Assembly (NCBI RefSeq): GCF_037976825.1
Contig: NZ_CP150269.1
Span: 3,051,501-3,115,500 of the forward strand
Length of the DNA stretch: 64,000 bases
Source of the DNA: Paenibacillus sp. FSL K6-1330
GTDB taxonomy: Bacteria; Bacillota; Bacilli; Paenibacillales; Paenibacillaceae
Direction of reading: 5' to 3'
The notes beneath the pieces are model-generated. The model saw only the letters and a list, made by a program, of their open reading frames with translations, had not been told where the DNA came from and ran no database searches. Numbering within the stretch: position 1 is the stretch's first letter; every line of letters begins with the position of its first letter. The translations under genes and the position numbers were made by a program. Shown piece after piece: positions 47,682 to 56,695 of this stretch.

Positions 47682-49410
47682 GGGAAGACACCTCCTTGCC
47701 GAATTGCGATTGATAAATATCCTGGTATAACTCACAGGAAGCAAGCAGCTCGCTGTGCGTACCCTCCGCTACCAATTTTCCATCATCCAGCAGCAGTATA
47801 AGATCGGCATCGATCACGGAAGAGATCCGCTGGGCAATCATGAGGCAGGTTCGACCGTTCATCAGCTGGGCTAACTCTTTCTGAAGCCTGGACTCCGTCC
47901 CCATATCGATGGCGCTTGTGCTGTCGTCAAGAATAAGAATGGCGGGGCGAAGCAATAATGCCCGTGCAATGGAGATCCGCTGCTTCTGGCCGCCGGAGAG
48001 GTTCACGCCTCTTTGTCCAAGCACGGTATCGTACCCTTCCGGCATGGACGAAATGAATTCATGCGCCTGCGCAGCCTTAGCTGCTGCCATCACTTCTTCA
48101 TCGGAAGCATCCGCTTTCCCGTAGCGGATATTGTCCCGGATCGTGCCGGTGAAGAGGATGGATTCTTGAAGGACGATGCCAATGCGTTCGCGTAACGCCG
48201 ATAAATCGATCTGTCGCACATCGGTCCCATCGATGAATATCCGCCCGGATGTTACATCATACAGGCGGGGGAGCAGGGATACCAGCGAGGTTTTTCCCGA
48301 ACCGGTTGCTCCCATAATTGCGACGGTCTGCCCTGGCTGAACCTTGAAACTGATATTATGTAAAACGGGCTTCTGTATTTCCGGTTTATAGGAAAAAGTC
48401 ACCTGGTCAAATACGATTTCTCCCTGCTTGCATACATTCATTGTCGGATGAGCAACGTTTACAATCTCGGATTCCGTATGCATGACTTCCTGGATACGAT
48501 CAGCGGAAACCTTGGCTGTAGAGATTCGGACCAGCATCATCGCGACGGAGGATACGGAGAATAGCACCTGCGTCACATAGTTGATAAAGGCTACCAGGCT
48601 TCCCACCTCGAAAGAGCCATCGATCGCGTTCTTCCCGCCAAGCCATAGGACAACCACGATACTGATGTTCAGTATCATGGTGAGGATGGGCATATTGAGC
48701 GCAACGATCCGTTGTGTTTTAACCGAAAATTGCGTGAAGTCGGTATTCGCTTGATGGAATCGATCCTTCTCATAGCCGGCTCGCACGAATGCTTTGGATA
48801 CCCGGATGCCAGCAAAATTCTCCTTCAGGACCGTATTCACCTTATCGAGTTTCTTCTGAACGGTGGCGAATAAGGGGAGGGTGGCGCGGATCAGGAAGAA
48901 CATCACAACGAACAACAATGGAACGGCAATGGCCAGAATGATGGCAAGCTTGGGGCTAATGATCACCGCCATAATAATGCTTCCAATCGCGAGAAACGGA
49001 GACCGAACGAAGATGCGCAGCAGCATCTGGACCATGGTCTGAAGCTGAACGATGTCGCCCGTCAGCCGGGTGATAAGCGAACCGGTCGAGATGTCGTCCA
49101 GATTTCGGAACGAGAGGGTTTGAACCTTGCGGAATAAATCCCGGCGCAGGTCGGCGCCGAAACGCTGCGAGGCAATGGAAGAATAGATCGTACATCCGAG
49201 ACCTCCAAGCAGCCCGATGGCAGCCGCACCCAGCATGATAAGACCTGTATGGAGAATGTGTGAAGTATCGTTCTGCATGACACCTTGATCAATAATGCTG
49301 GCCATGAGAATGGGCTGAAGCAAATCCATGGCGACCTCCAGCAGCATGAGCAGCGGCGCAAGCAGGGCCGCTGCCCAGTGGGGACGTAAATAACGAAATA
49401 ATTTGAGCAA
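47674..49410 (-). CDS. ABC exporter, membrane-ATPase half (first of heterodimer)
   Basis: 578 residues: six helices and an ATPase with Walker A GATGSGKTS, signature LSGGQKQRI and Walker B LILDDSTSAID. The Walker B glutamate is replaced by Asp (DDS instead of DEA), so this half probably has a degenerate catalytic site, as in other heterodimeric exporters. Start uncertain: TTG 49410 follows GAAGGTG; GTG 49422 or TTG 49452 are alternatives. Coupled to the second half by overlap. Confidence 0.9.
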   Translation of the reverse strand: MLKLFRYLRPHWAAALLAPLLMLLEVAMDLLQPILMASIIDQGVMQNDTSHILHTGLIMLGAAAIGLLGGLGCTIYSSIASQRFGADLRRDLFRKVQTLSFRNLDDISTGSLITRLTGDIVQLQTMVQMLLRIFVRSPFLAIGSIIMAVIISPKLAIILAIAVPLLFVVMFFLIRATLPLFATVQKKLDKVNTVLKENFAGIRVSKAFVRAGYEKDRFHQANTDFTQFSVKTQRIVALNMPILTMILNISIVVVLWLGGKNAIDGSFEVGSLVAFINYVTQVLFSVSSVAMMLVRISTAKVSADRIQEVMHTESEIVNVAHPTMNVCKQGEIVFDQVTFSYKPEIQKPVLHNISFKVQPGQTVAIMGATGSGKTSLVSLLPRLYDVTSGRIFIDGTDVRQIDLSALRERIGIVLQESILFTGTIRDNIRYGKADASDEEVMAAAKAAQAHEFISSMPEGYDTVLGQRGVNLSGGQKQRISIARALLLRPAILILDDSTSAIDMGTESRLQKELAQLMNGRTCLMIAQRISSVIDADLILLLDDGKLVAEGTHSELLASCELYQDIYQSQFGKEVSSHG

Positions 49411-49596
49411 GAATAATGGCACCTTCTTTATTCTTTTTAGTCTAAATACCAAGTTAAGCCATAGGCTTCAACCTTGTCAAAGGGAAAAGGGATAAGCGCA
49501 ACTTGCATCTCTTAAGAAAAACTTTATCTTTTCCCTACTTTTCCTTAAACTCTATTTATTAATCTGGATAAACCAAGCTAGAGGGAGTTGTTGAAG

Positions 49597-50499
49597 TTGA
49601 AAAAGGGTTTGATCATGCTCGTTATATTTCTGTTGGTCGGATGCGAGTCGATAATGACGGAGACGCCTAACGTGAATGATAGGGTAGAGAGTAGAGATGG
49701 ACAGGAATCAAAAGCGGGTTCCGACACGCAATCGAATCCTCCATCAGCTGTGCAAACGATCCGTGTAACCGATGAACAAGTGACACGTGGAAATTTGGTC
49801 CTGGTCAACAAGGATCATCCGCTTGATCAGGGAGCGGTGCCGAAGGATATCGTAACATTGTTTGAGAATAAAGACTTAATGCATGGTTATGTGGTTCTGG
49901 ACAACACGATCCGGTTATCGCGCAGTGTGGCAGAGAAATTCGGTGATATGGTTGAAGCCGCAGGAGAAGACGGAATCAATCGCTTCATGATCAGCAGTGG
50001 GTATCGGGATGAGGGCGAGCAAGAACAGCTTTATCGTGAAAAAGGTTCCGATTACGCCTTGCCTCCAGGCTACAGCGAACATAATCTCGGGCTCTCGATG
50101 GATATCGGATCGACGCAGCAGTCGATTGATCGATCGCCCGAAGGGAAGTGGCTGAAGGAGCATGCATGGGCGCACGGATTCATTCTGCGATATCCTGAGG
50201 ACAAAACAGAGATTACAGGCATTCAGTATGAACCGTGGCATTTTCGTTATGTTGGGCAGCCGCACAGCATGATCATGAAGGAACTGAATCTTACATTGGA
50301 GGAATATTTGGATTACCTGAAGGAACAATCCAGCTATAGAACAACCGTAGATGGGAAGGAATACGAAATAAAGTATGTACCCGTGACGTCCAAAGACATG
50401 GAGATTGAGATACCGGCGGGAAGTGAGTATGAGATATCTGGAAACAATATCGACGGAATCATTGTGACGGTACTGCTAAACAAGGATGATGAGGAATGA
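49597..50499 (+). CDS. VanY-type D,D-carboxypeptidase lipoprotein
   Basis: About 300 residues. Lipoprotein signal VIFLLVGC, a Ser/Asp-rich linker, then an M15B peptidase domain: SSGYRDEGEQEQL, SEHNLGLSMDIG (zinc His and Asp) and YEPWHFRYVG (catalytic Glu and zinc His). It trims the terminal D-Ala of peptidoglycan stems outside the membrane. The C-terminal 70 residues are an extension. TTG 49597 follows GAGGGAG by nine bases. It overlaps vanZ. Confidence 0.88.
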   Translation: MKKGLIMLVIFLLVGCESIMTETPNVNDRVESRDGQESKAGSDTQSNPPSAVQTIRVTDEQVTRGNLVLVNKDHPLDQGAVPKDIVTLFENKDLMHGYVVLDNTIRLSRSVAEKFGDMVEAAGEDGINRFMISSGYRDEGEQEQLYREKGSDYALPPGYSEHNLGLSMDIGSTQQSIDRSPEGKWLKEHAWAHGFILRYPEDKTEITGIQYEPWHFRYVGQPHSMIMKELNLTLEEYLDYLKEQSSYRTTVDGKEYEIKYVPVTSKDMEIEIPAGSEYEISGNNIDGIIVTVLLNKDDEE

Positions 50500-51038
50500 A
50501 ATTATCGTATAAATGGATGCTTGTATTACTATATGCGCTGTATCTCTATGTCTTACTCAAGGTGATTTTATTCAAGTTCGGTTCCGTAGATATATCAGTT
50601 CTGTGGCAGCAGCTGCATCGAGCCACTGAGATCCCGGATTATGTACAAAATCGATTGCAATTTGCCAATTTCACGCCCTTTGAATCCATTCGTATGAATA
50701 TCAAGCACCTTTCGAGTACGCATGACGTGGTCAATCTCTTTGGCAATATCGCCATATTCATGCCCAATGGCCTATTCGTCGGTCTTATGCTTAGGAACAA
50801 GTTCCTCGGATTCATTGGCTCCTTCACGACATCCCTGGGGTTGAGCCTGGGACTGGAATGCTCCCAGCTCTTTTTTTCAATGGGAAGTTTTGATGTGGAT
50901 GATTTAATCCTGAATACGGCCGGTGGTGTGCTTGGGTACGGCATGTTTCTCGTGCTTAAACTCACCTTAGCGGGAACAACTCTTCCTACTGATGAGAGAA
51001 GAGGAAGAACGGATAAGCCTTTAACTGGGAACGAATAA
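50496..51038 (+). CDS. VanZ-family membrane protein
   Basis: 180 residues with four to five helices and the VanZ block FANFTPFESIRMN, NLFGNIAIFMPNGLFVGLML and LSLGLECSQLFF. VanZ proteins raise teicoplanin tolerance in enterococci by an unclear route. ATG overlaps the vanY stop (ATGA). No vanHAX genes are present, so this is not a glycopeptide resistance cluster. Confidence 0.88.
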   Translation: MKLSYKWMLVLLYALYLYVLLKVILFKFGSVDISVLWQQLHRATEIPDYVQNRLQFANFTPFESIRMNIKHLSSTHDVVNLFGNIAIFMPNGLFVGLMLRNKFLGFIGSFTTSLGLSLGLECSQLFFSMGSFDVDDLILNTAGGVLGYGMFLVLKLTLAGTTLPTDERRGRTDKPLTGNE

Positions 51039-51413
51039 GTAAGCAATCGCGCGACCCGGCCGGAACTCGACCCGTTCTGTAAAATGCCCGGTTTAAAGAC
51101 ATCCGCTGTCCGGATAAGGTCCCTGAAGTGACACGTGATTGGGAGTAGTAGGAAAAGGTCGTGGTTTAGAGGGCTGGGAGCCATGGTATCATACGGTCGG
51201 TGACGTTTCCGAAGCTCGCCAAGGAGTGGTGGAACAAAAGAATAAGTATGTTTTGACGGTTGGCCGCCGTGAGGCTGCTAATAACCCCCCCTTAGACAGA
51301 TGTGGCATGGAAGATCTAATATGTACCTGGATAACCCGCAGACAAAGGTGATTTCCCTTGTCGTGCTGGGCCGGTATGGATAACGAGAATGGCAAACGTA
51401 TGGAGATAGTGGA
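51039..51413. other. Intergenic region, no gene seen
   Basis: 375 bases between vanZ and the convergent sigma gene. A short plus frame (51139-51351) has no ribosome site and no recognisable protein. Several short G/C-rich words could form RNA structure, but I recognise no known RNA class. Confidence 0.45.
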
Positions 51414-51440
51414 AAACCCGGTCCAGGACCGGGTTTCTTT
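51414..51440. terminator. Terminator between vanZ and the sigma gene
   Basis: AAACCCGGTCC / GGACCGGGTTT with a one-base centre, followed by CTTTT. Confidence 0.75.
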
Positions 51441-51444
51441 TGAC

Positions 51445-52665
51445 CTAAACAAGCTGATCTTGGAGGGCTGTCGCCCACTCTTCATGAAGCTTTTCTTCGG
51501 AAATCCGGAAAATTTCTTGATAACCATTGGGCATACGAATCAATTGATTTAATGGACCTAACCCATATTTTTTAATGATGAACTCAACGATCAGATAGGA
51601 GAACTGAAATCCCGTTTTGCCGAAATCCCAGGAATCATCATTGAGATCCTCGAAGCTTGGAATTGCATGATTGCTGATGGCTGCCGAAGTCGTGCTTCGA
51701 ATGAAATCTTCGGACATTTGCTGCGCTTCGTACCCGCCAATGCCCTGCCGGATCCATTTGGGGGCAAGGGGGTTGATGTCGCTGATCAACCACATGGTAT
51801 ACAAGTGCAGCGTGGACCGGAGGATCGATTGATACGTATGCTCGGGACCCGGGTTTAAGGGTGAGACGATTTTTAACGTGTTGTTATCGAACGTGCCCAT
51901 GAACCAGTCAGGTGCATCCGATTCTCCAACGGCTTGATGGAATGTTGGCAGATCGGGATAGATCTCAATTACGATTTTGTGTGATGGCTGATGATTATAT
52001 TTCGCTGCAATCTGTTCTACATTGTTCTTTAGTTCTTGAAACAGGTCCCGATGCACTTGGCTCTGACGATGACTTGCTTCACTTTTGCTTTCAAAGGATA
52101 TCAAATCTAGAATTGACATAATGGTGATGTCACCCCATTCTTTTAATTCTTTCTTTAGCTTCTCTAAGGATCGGTACAATCGATTTTTCACCGCACTCTC
52201 GCGCATGCCCACGATCCTGGATATTTCCGACAGCGTACAATCCACGAAGAATCGCAAGGATATAATCTGCTGATCAAGCCCACTCAGCTGCTTAAGTGCC
52301 GCGCTAATATCGATTCGAATATCAACATATCTGGCAAAATCAAGGGAGATGGACTGTGATTCATAACTTGTAAAGTCATAAGGCATCTCATGTTTACGTG
52401 ATATACTTCGATATTCATTTTTAACCGTGTTCTGGGCGATCTTGAAGATCCAGGTGAACAGACTGGAGTTCCCGTTAAACTTATCGAGGTTCTCCATGGC
52501 CCTTAAGAACACTTGTTGTGTTAAGTCATCTGCAGCCATCGGATTCACTTTCAGTGCGAGATAATGGCGAATCCTCAGGCGGTATTCATCATACATATCT
52601 TCAAATGTGCGTTTGGTTCCCTGGTTATCCGGATAAACAGGGAGATTGTCTTGAGCTCTTGACAC
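51445..52665 (-). CDS. ECF-type sigma factor fused to a degenerate peptidase-MA-like domain
   Basis: 406 residues. The first 180 are an ECF sigma: region 2 MAADDLTQQVFLRAMENLDK with SLFTWIFKIAQN, region 4 CTLSEISRIVGMRESAVKNR. The remaining 220 match the plan of peptidase-MA (gluzincin) domains: YQSILRSTLHLYTMWL where HExxH should be, then PKWIRQGIGGYEAQQ where WxxEGxAEY is expected. First His, catalytic Glu and third ligand Glu are all lost (RSTLH, Q), so it is probably a non-enzymatic sensor or regulatory domain. GTG 52665 follows AGAGGAGG. No anti-sigma gene is adjacent. Confidence 0.85.
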   Translation of the reverse strand: MSRAQDNLPVYPDNQGTKRTFEDMYDEYRLRIRHYLALKVNPMAADDLTQQVFLRAMENLDKFNGNSSLFTWIFKIAQNTVKNEYRSISRKHEMPYDFTSYESQSISLDFARYVDIRIDISAALKQLSGLDQQIISLRFFVDCTLSEISRIVGMRESAVKNRLYRSLEKLKKELKEWGDITIMSILDLISFESKSEASHRQSQVHRDLFQELKNNVEQIAAKYNHQPSHKIVIEIYPDLPTFHQAVGESDAPDWFMGTFDNNTLKIVSPLNPGPEHTYQSILRSTLHLYTMWLISDINPLAPKWIRQGIGGYEAQQMSEDFIRSTTSAAISNHAIPSFEDLNDDSWDFGKTGFQFSYLIVEFIIKKYGLGPLNQLIRMPNGYQEIFRISEEKLHEEWATALQDQLV

Positions 52666-52887
52666 GGATAAGAACCTCCTCTTGACCTTACAATTCATTA
52701 GACACCGGAGAGAGTCAAAAAGCCACATTTGGCGGAAATAATTTCTGCTAATTTACATATGTTGACTGGTCCGGTAAATCTAGGTTATTGACGCATTTAT
52801 ATTAATCATCCTATAAAGGCACAAGAATGAAAGACGGCTCTGCATATGATGTCATCATCATGAACAGGGAAGCGAGGTGATCCTAAT

Positions 52888-53289
52888 ATGTCATCGAAAC
52901 GCGCAAGGAAGTCCAGAATTGCTTCGAAATCGAGCCCTCCGCAGCATTGGGTAGGTCAACCGGTCGTGGTCGTTCTGAAGGACGGCAGCTACTATATTGG
53001 AGAACTGAATCAGATCCAAGGCCGGGAAGTAACGCTGTCAGGACTTCGTGCTAACAAAAATATGCCGGCTTCGATTGCTCGGAGCAGGGATAAAGCGCAA
53101 ATCTCCGGATTTTTAAGCAACTTGTTTGGAGGTCCTCCAAGCGCTCCGGCAGTCGAAGGGGCTGAGCGAGGAGAAGGAGTCGCGGCGGTTGGCGGATTGG
53201 GCTTCTTGGGACAAATCGTGCCTCACATTACACTGGGCATGAATGTGATAAAAGCCATTATGCCATTAATGGGAATGTTAAAAATATAA
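52888..53289 (+). CDS. Small basic protein with an LSm-like segment, unknown function
   Basis: 133 residues. Basic N-terminus (SSKRARKSRIASKS), then GQPVVVVLKDGSYYIGELNQ and REVTLSGL, which has the spacing of an Sm-like strand pair, followed by a Gly/Ala-rich part and a hydrophobic C-terminus (LGMNVIKAIMPLMGML). GAGGTGA precedes the ATG. The pattern recalls small spore-coat or RNA-binding proteins, but I do not recognise the family. Confidence 0.65.
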   Translation: MSSKRARKSRIASKSSPPQHWVGQPVVVVLKDGSYYIGELNQIQGREVTLSGLRANKNMPASIARSRDKAQISGFLSNLFGGPPSAPAVEGAERGEGVAAVGGLGFLGQIVPHITLGMNVIKAIMPLMGMLKI

Positions 53290-53324
53290 CGTTACAAAAG
53301 CGTCTGGCAAATCACGAGACTAAG

Positions 53325-53359
53325 AAAAAGAAGCTTGAAGGTTTCAAGCTTCTTTTTGC
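53325..53359. terminator. Terminator between the small basic protein and the kinase gene
   Basis: AAAAAGAAGCTTGAA / TTCAAGCTTCTTTTT, a 15-bp perfect stem that can work in both directions. Confidence 0.92.
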
Positions 53360-53392
53360 ATGAAATATGATTACACCATAACCATCGAACCA

Positions 53393-54304
53393 TTACATGG
53401 CGATGGCACGCTGAATAATCGATTTGGCTTCCAATGCAATGGCTTCATCTTTTTCGTCGATGGCTTGGATAAATATTAACATGGGGATATATACGGCGAT
53501 CATTCGTGCCAGAATCTTGGTTTCTTCATCCACTTCGCCATAGATATCATAGAAAGCCTCTCTGGAGGCCGGTGGCAGGAAGCTGTAAACGATACTCAGG
53601 TCACAGGCAGGATGGCCAATGTTTATGTCACCCCAATCAATAATGCCCGAAAGCTTGCCGGCATCATCGACCAACATGTTTTTAAAATGGAGATCCCCGT
53701 GGATTAGAACATGTTGATGCCTGGCCCGATCCAGGTGGATGCCCCGCAAATAGTCTGCAATTTCGTTCAACTCTGCCTGCGTAATATAGTGGGTAAGATT
53801 GGAGAGGAGATTCAGCATTTTGTCTTTCCGGCCGGCCAGATCGGTCAGATTACGCTGGTCAGACAATACACCCGCTTGCTGTGCTATTTCTACGGGAAAT
53901 GCATGCAGGTTCTTCAGGAAGCGGCCGAGCGTTGCCGCCGACTGCATCCGCGCTTCATCTGATATTCCAATCGGAAATTTCCCTGGAAGATAGGTATACC
54001 CCAGAAAAGGTGCAGGATATTCTTCGCTTTCTTTTCCGAAGAAAAGGGGTTTCGCATAAGGTACTGTTATGTAGTTTGCAAGCTTAGGCAGGATTTTTGC
54101 TTCGGTATTTAGTAAATTTATGGCAATGTTTCTTCGGGGGAAGCGAAACACATACTCATCGCCAACGCGATAAACGGTGTTGTCCCATCCGCTGCCAATC
54201 TCCTGGATCTTGAGGGTGGACAATTGGGGGAATTGACGGTTAAGTAATAATCGGACTAACGGCTCGGTTACTTCCCATTCGGCATCCCATAGATTTCGGC
54301 CCAT
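53393..54304 (-). CDS. Aminoglycoside/macrolide phosphotransferase-family kinase
   Basis: 303 residues of the APH fold. Catalytic loop LIHGDLHFKNMLVD (Asp, Asn) and metal motif GIIDWGDINIGHPACDLS are intact; the N-terminal part has GSGWDNTVYRV and FRFPRR (nucleotide loop and Lys/Arg). Close in pattern to Bacillus phosphotransferases of the macrolide 2'-kinase branch. ATG 54304 follows GGAGGTG by nine bases. Drug substrate not predictable. Confidence 0.85.
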   Translation of the reverse strand: MGRNLWDAEWEVTEPLVRLLLNRQFPQLSTLKIQEIGSGWDNTVYRVGDEYVFRFPRRNIAINLLNTEAKILPKLANYITVPYAKPLFFGKESEEYPAPFLGYTYLPGKFPIGISDEARMQSAATLGRFLKNLHAFPVEIAQQAGVLSDQRNLTDLAGRKDKMLNLLSNLTHYITQAELNEIADYLRGIHLDRARHQHVLIHGDLHFKNMLVDDAGKLSGIIDWGDINIGHPACDLSIVYSFLPPASREAFYDIYGEVDEETKILARMIAVYIPMLIFIQAIDEKDEAIALEAKSIIQRAIAM

Positions 54305-54542
54305 GATGACCTTCACCTCCATAATGAATTTCTCGTATGATGAATCGGATGTTATCAAGTCTAACGGAAATGCTCCGTAAAGGGCAATTGAAAGGATAAC
54401 TATAATTGAAATTCACCTGCGAAAATGTGCATCTGAATCATAGTGATTCCTTTCACAATAACAATATTGTATAGTAGAAGAGAGATAAAAGTCACTTGGG
54501 GACATCTATAAGACAATAATTTGACGAAATGAAGGGATAAGA

Positions 54543-54857
54543 GTGCCATATTTACGCTTTAAAGGATTTACCGAAGTTTTTCTTGAAGAAATCACACCAC
54601 AGGTCGTTGCCGAATTTGCCGGTATTGTTCAAATACCGCAGGAAATTGTGAAGATCGAACTGCTTCCTTATCAGATCATAACCAATACGCCGTTATCCGT
54701 GGAAATCCTCATGTTCCAGAGAACTCAGGAGATTCATGATGCTGTCGCAGCCCGCATTCACGACATCTTGTCGGAACACGGGTACCGGAACGTACATATT
54801 TTCTTCGTGATTCTTAAGCGGAATCTTTATTATAAAGAAGGCAGGCCATTAGAATAA
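54543..54857 (+). CDS. DUF1904 family protein
   Basis: 104 residues with a tautomerase-like plan, PYLRFKGF at the N-terminus and YRNVHIFFVILKR near the C-terminus. If the start Met is removed the first residue is Pro, as in tautomerases, but activity is not established for DUF1904. GTG start with GAAGGG upstream. Confidence 0.8.
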   Translation: MPYLRFKGFTEVFLEEITPQVVAEFAGIVQIPQEIVKIELLPYQIITNTPLSVEILMFQRTQEIHDAVAARIHDILSEHGYRNVHIFFVILKRNLYYKEGRPLE

Positions 54858-54947
54858 AATAAGACGTTGCAGGCGAGACAAGGATGCAGATGATGCATTC
54901 TTGTTTTTTTATATGAGGTAAAACATTGTCATAAGCCTAGAACCATT

Positions 54948-55817
54948 CTAGAAGGAATTCTCCATCCGTTTCATAAACGTACGAGCTGCTGCACTTAAAT
55001 ATTTGTCATTGCGATAGTACATCTCCAAATCCCTGGAAGGAGGGTGTTTGAGTGCAACTGCCTTTAAACTGAGGGACTGAAAGCTGTCAATCAGTTGACT
55101 TGGTTGAATGGTCGCACCGATTCCTTCTCTCACAAGCTGAAATAGAGAGGTTACCGAACCGGTCTCGATCAGGATCTTGAGTTCAATCGCTTGCTCTTTG
55201 CACCATGCGTTGATCAGTTCGCGTCCATAAAACCCATTCGGATACATCACAAATGGAATACGTTCCAGTTCTTGAGGCTCTATTAGCTCACGGCTGGCTA
55301 AACAATGTTGTTCATGAACATAGAGACTATAGGTTTCTGTGTAAAAAGGTATGCGGTTTAACCGGCTGTCAGGCTCGATGGCAAGACCCACCCCGATATC
55401 GACCTCATTGTTTAGCACTTGGTTCACGATATCAATGGAAGGAATGATCTGCACTTGGGTATTCGGAAACTCCTTGTGAAACTCAACAAGCAATGAAGTC
55501 AGCCGATAATCCAAATCGGAGGGAAGCACGGCTACCCGTAAATGGCCTGTGTTTAAATGGGTCAAGTCCGCAATTGCTCTCTTTGCATTTTCCATTTGCT
55601 GAATCATCTGTCGGGCATAGTGTTCCAGGATGGCTCCAGCTTCCGTCTGAACGTTTTTTTTACCCATGCGATCAAATAACGGGACCCCGACTTCATCCTC
55701 CAATACCCGTATTTGTTGACTTAAGGTGGGCTGGGAAATACCCAGTTTATGTGCCGCTTCGGAAAAATGAAGTTCCTTGCACAGCATCAAAAAATAGTGC
55801 AGCTGCCTAATCTCCAT
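54948..55817 (-). CDS. LysR-family transcriptional regulator
   Basis: 289 residues. N-terminal helix-turn-helix (FSEAAHKLGISQPTLSQQIR) and a periplasmic-binding-like effector domain. ATG 55817 has GGAGTGA four bases upstream; GTG 55826 overlaps that site. Divergent from a glyoxalase-family gene and likely regulates it. Confidence 0.9.
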   Translation of the reverse strand: MEIRQLHYFLMLCKELHFSEAAHKLGISQPTLSQQIRVLEDEVGVPLFDRMGKKNVQTEAGAILEHYARQMIQQMENAKRAIADLTHLNTGHLRVAVLPSDLDYRLTSLLVEFHKEFPNTQVQIIPSIDIVNQVLNNEVDIGVGLAIEPDSRLNRIPFYTETYSLYVHEQHCLASRELIEPQELERIPFVMYPNGFYGRELINAWCKEQAIELKILIETGSVTSLFQLVREGIGATIQPSQLIDSFQSLSLKAVALKHPPSRDLEMYYRNDKYLSAAARTFMKRMENSF

Positions 55818-55836
55818 TCGATTCACTCCGTATTAT

Positions 55837-55851
55837 ATAGTTATAAACTAT
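55837..55851. promoter_or_regulatory. Putative LysR operator
   Basis: Perfect inverted repeat ATAGTT-ATA-AACTAT, of T-N11-A type, between the LysR gene and the glyoxalase gene. A weaker ATAG-N7-CTAT follows at about 55871. Confidence 0.65.
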
Positions 55852-55961
55852 TGTTTATATAGAAAATATAGTATTGATCTATTATTATTGAAAAACTACA
55901 ATGAGGTCAAGTTAACCGCAGTTACTACAAGCAAGACAGTAATGAAGAAGGGGTGTTCCAT

Positions 55962-56645
55962 ATGAATATATTGAAAGTTGAAGTACAGACGAAACAGCTG
56001 GCTATGATCAAGAAATTCTATGTAGATCTTTTGGAATTTGAAGTCAAGAAGGACGCGGATGAACGATTGGAGCTCCAAGCCGGTCGCTCAACCGTCGAAT
56101 TTGTTCAGGATCATGACTCCCGCGCCTTTTATCATATTGCCTTCTCCATCGCCGTTGACCAATTATCCGAAGCCATGAAGTGGTTGGAGAATAACGGGAT
56201 CGAGCTGATTACTCAAGATGGCAATCAACCATTTGAATTTAAGGATTGGCCGGCATCGGCTTGTTATTTTTATGATCCTGACGGCAATTTGATTGAATTC
56301 ATTGCTCATCATGCGACGGTTCACGAGCAAGCAGATTCTTTCAATGCGAAGCATATTATAGCGATTAGCGAAATCGGTCTTCCGGTGGTTGATGTCCGTG
56401 AAGAAATCCGTCGACTGCATGAAGTCTTCGGTTTATCGCTATGGAGAGGTGATGGCAAACAATTTGCAGCGATGGGTGATGAGAACGGGTTGTTGATAGT
56501 CATTGATAAACATCGGCCTTGGTTCCCTGTACACATTAAGCCCGGCATGTTTCCGACAGTGGTGTCAATTCAGGGACTAGCCCCTGAAGAACAGCATCTT
56601 GTCGTGAATGATGGACTTTATATCATATCTTCACTATCGTTATGA
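55962..56645 (+). CDS. VOC/glyoxalase-family protein, two domains
   Basis: 227 residues with two vicinal-oxygen-chelate modules. The first has RAFYHIAFSIA and CYFYDPDGNLIEFIAHH, where His and Glu are metal ligands of the fold; the second starts near SEIGLPVVDVREEIRRLHE and is less conserved. Resembles catechol-dioxygenase-type or YwbC-like VOC proteins. GAAGGGG precedes ATG 55962. Divergent from a LysR gene. Confidence 0.82.
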   Translation: MNILKVEVQTKQLAMIKKFYVDLLEFEVKKDADERLELQAGRSTVEFVQDHDSRAFYHIAFSIAVDQLSEAMKWLENNGIELITQDGNQPFEFKDWPASACYFYDPDGNLIEFIAHHATVHEQADSFNAKHIIAISEIGLPVVDVREEIRRLHEVFGLSLWRGDGKQFAAMGDENGLLIVIDKHRPWFPVHIKPGMFPTVVSIQGLAPEEQHLVVNDGLYIISSLSL

Positions 56646-56695
56646 TAAAGTGAAAGGGAGCACCAAGATTTATAAGAAGGTTGATAGGAGGACCC

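Noticed and set aside
49597..51038. Glycopeptide resistance operon
   Set aside because: Only vanY- and vanZ-like genes are present; ligase, dehydrogenase, dipeptidase and vanRS are absent.
51139..51351. Small gene between vanZ and the sigma gene
   Set aside because: No ribosome site, no recognisable protein and no support from neighbours.
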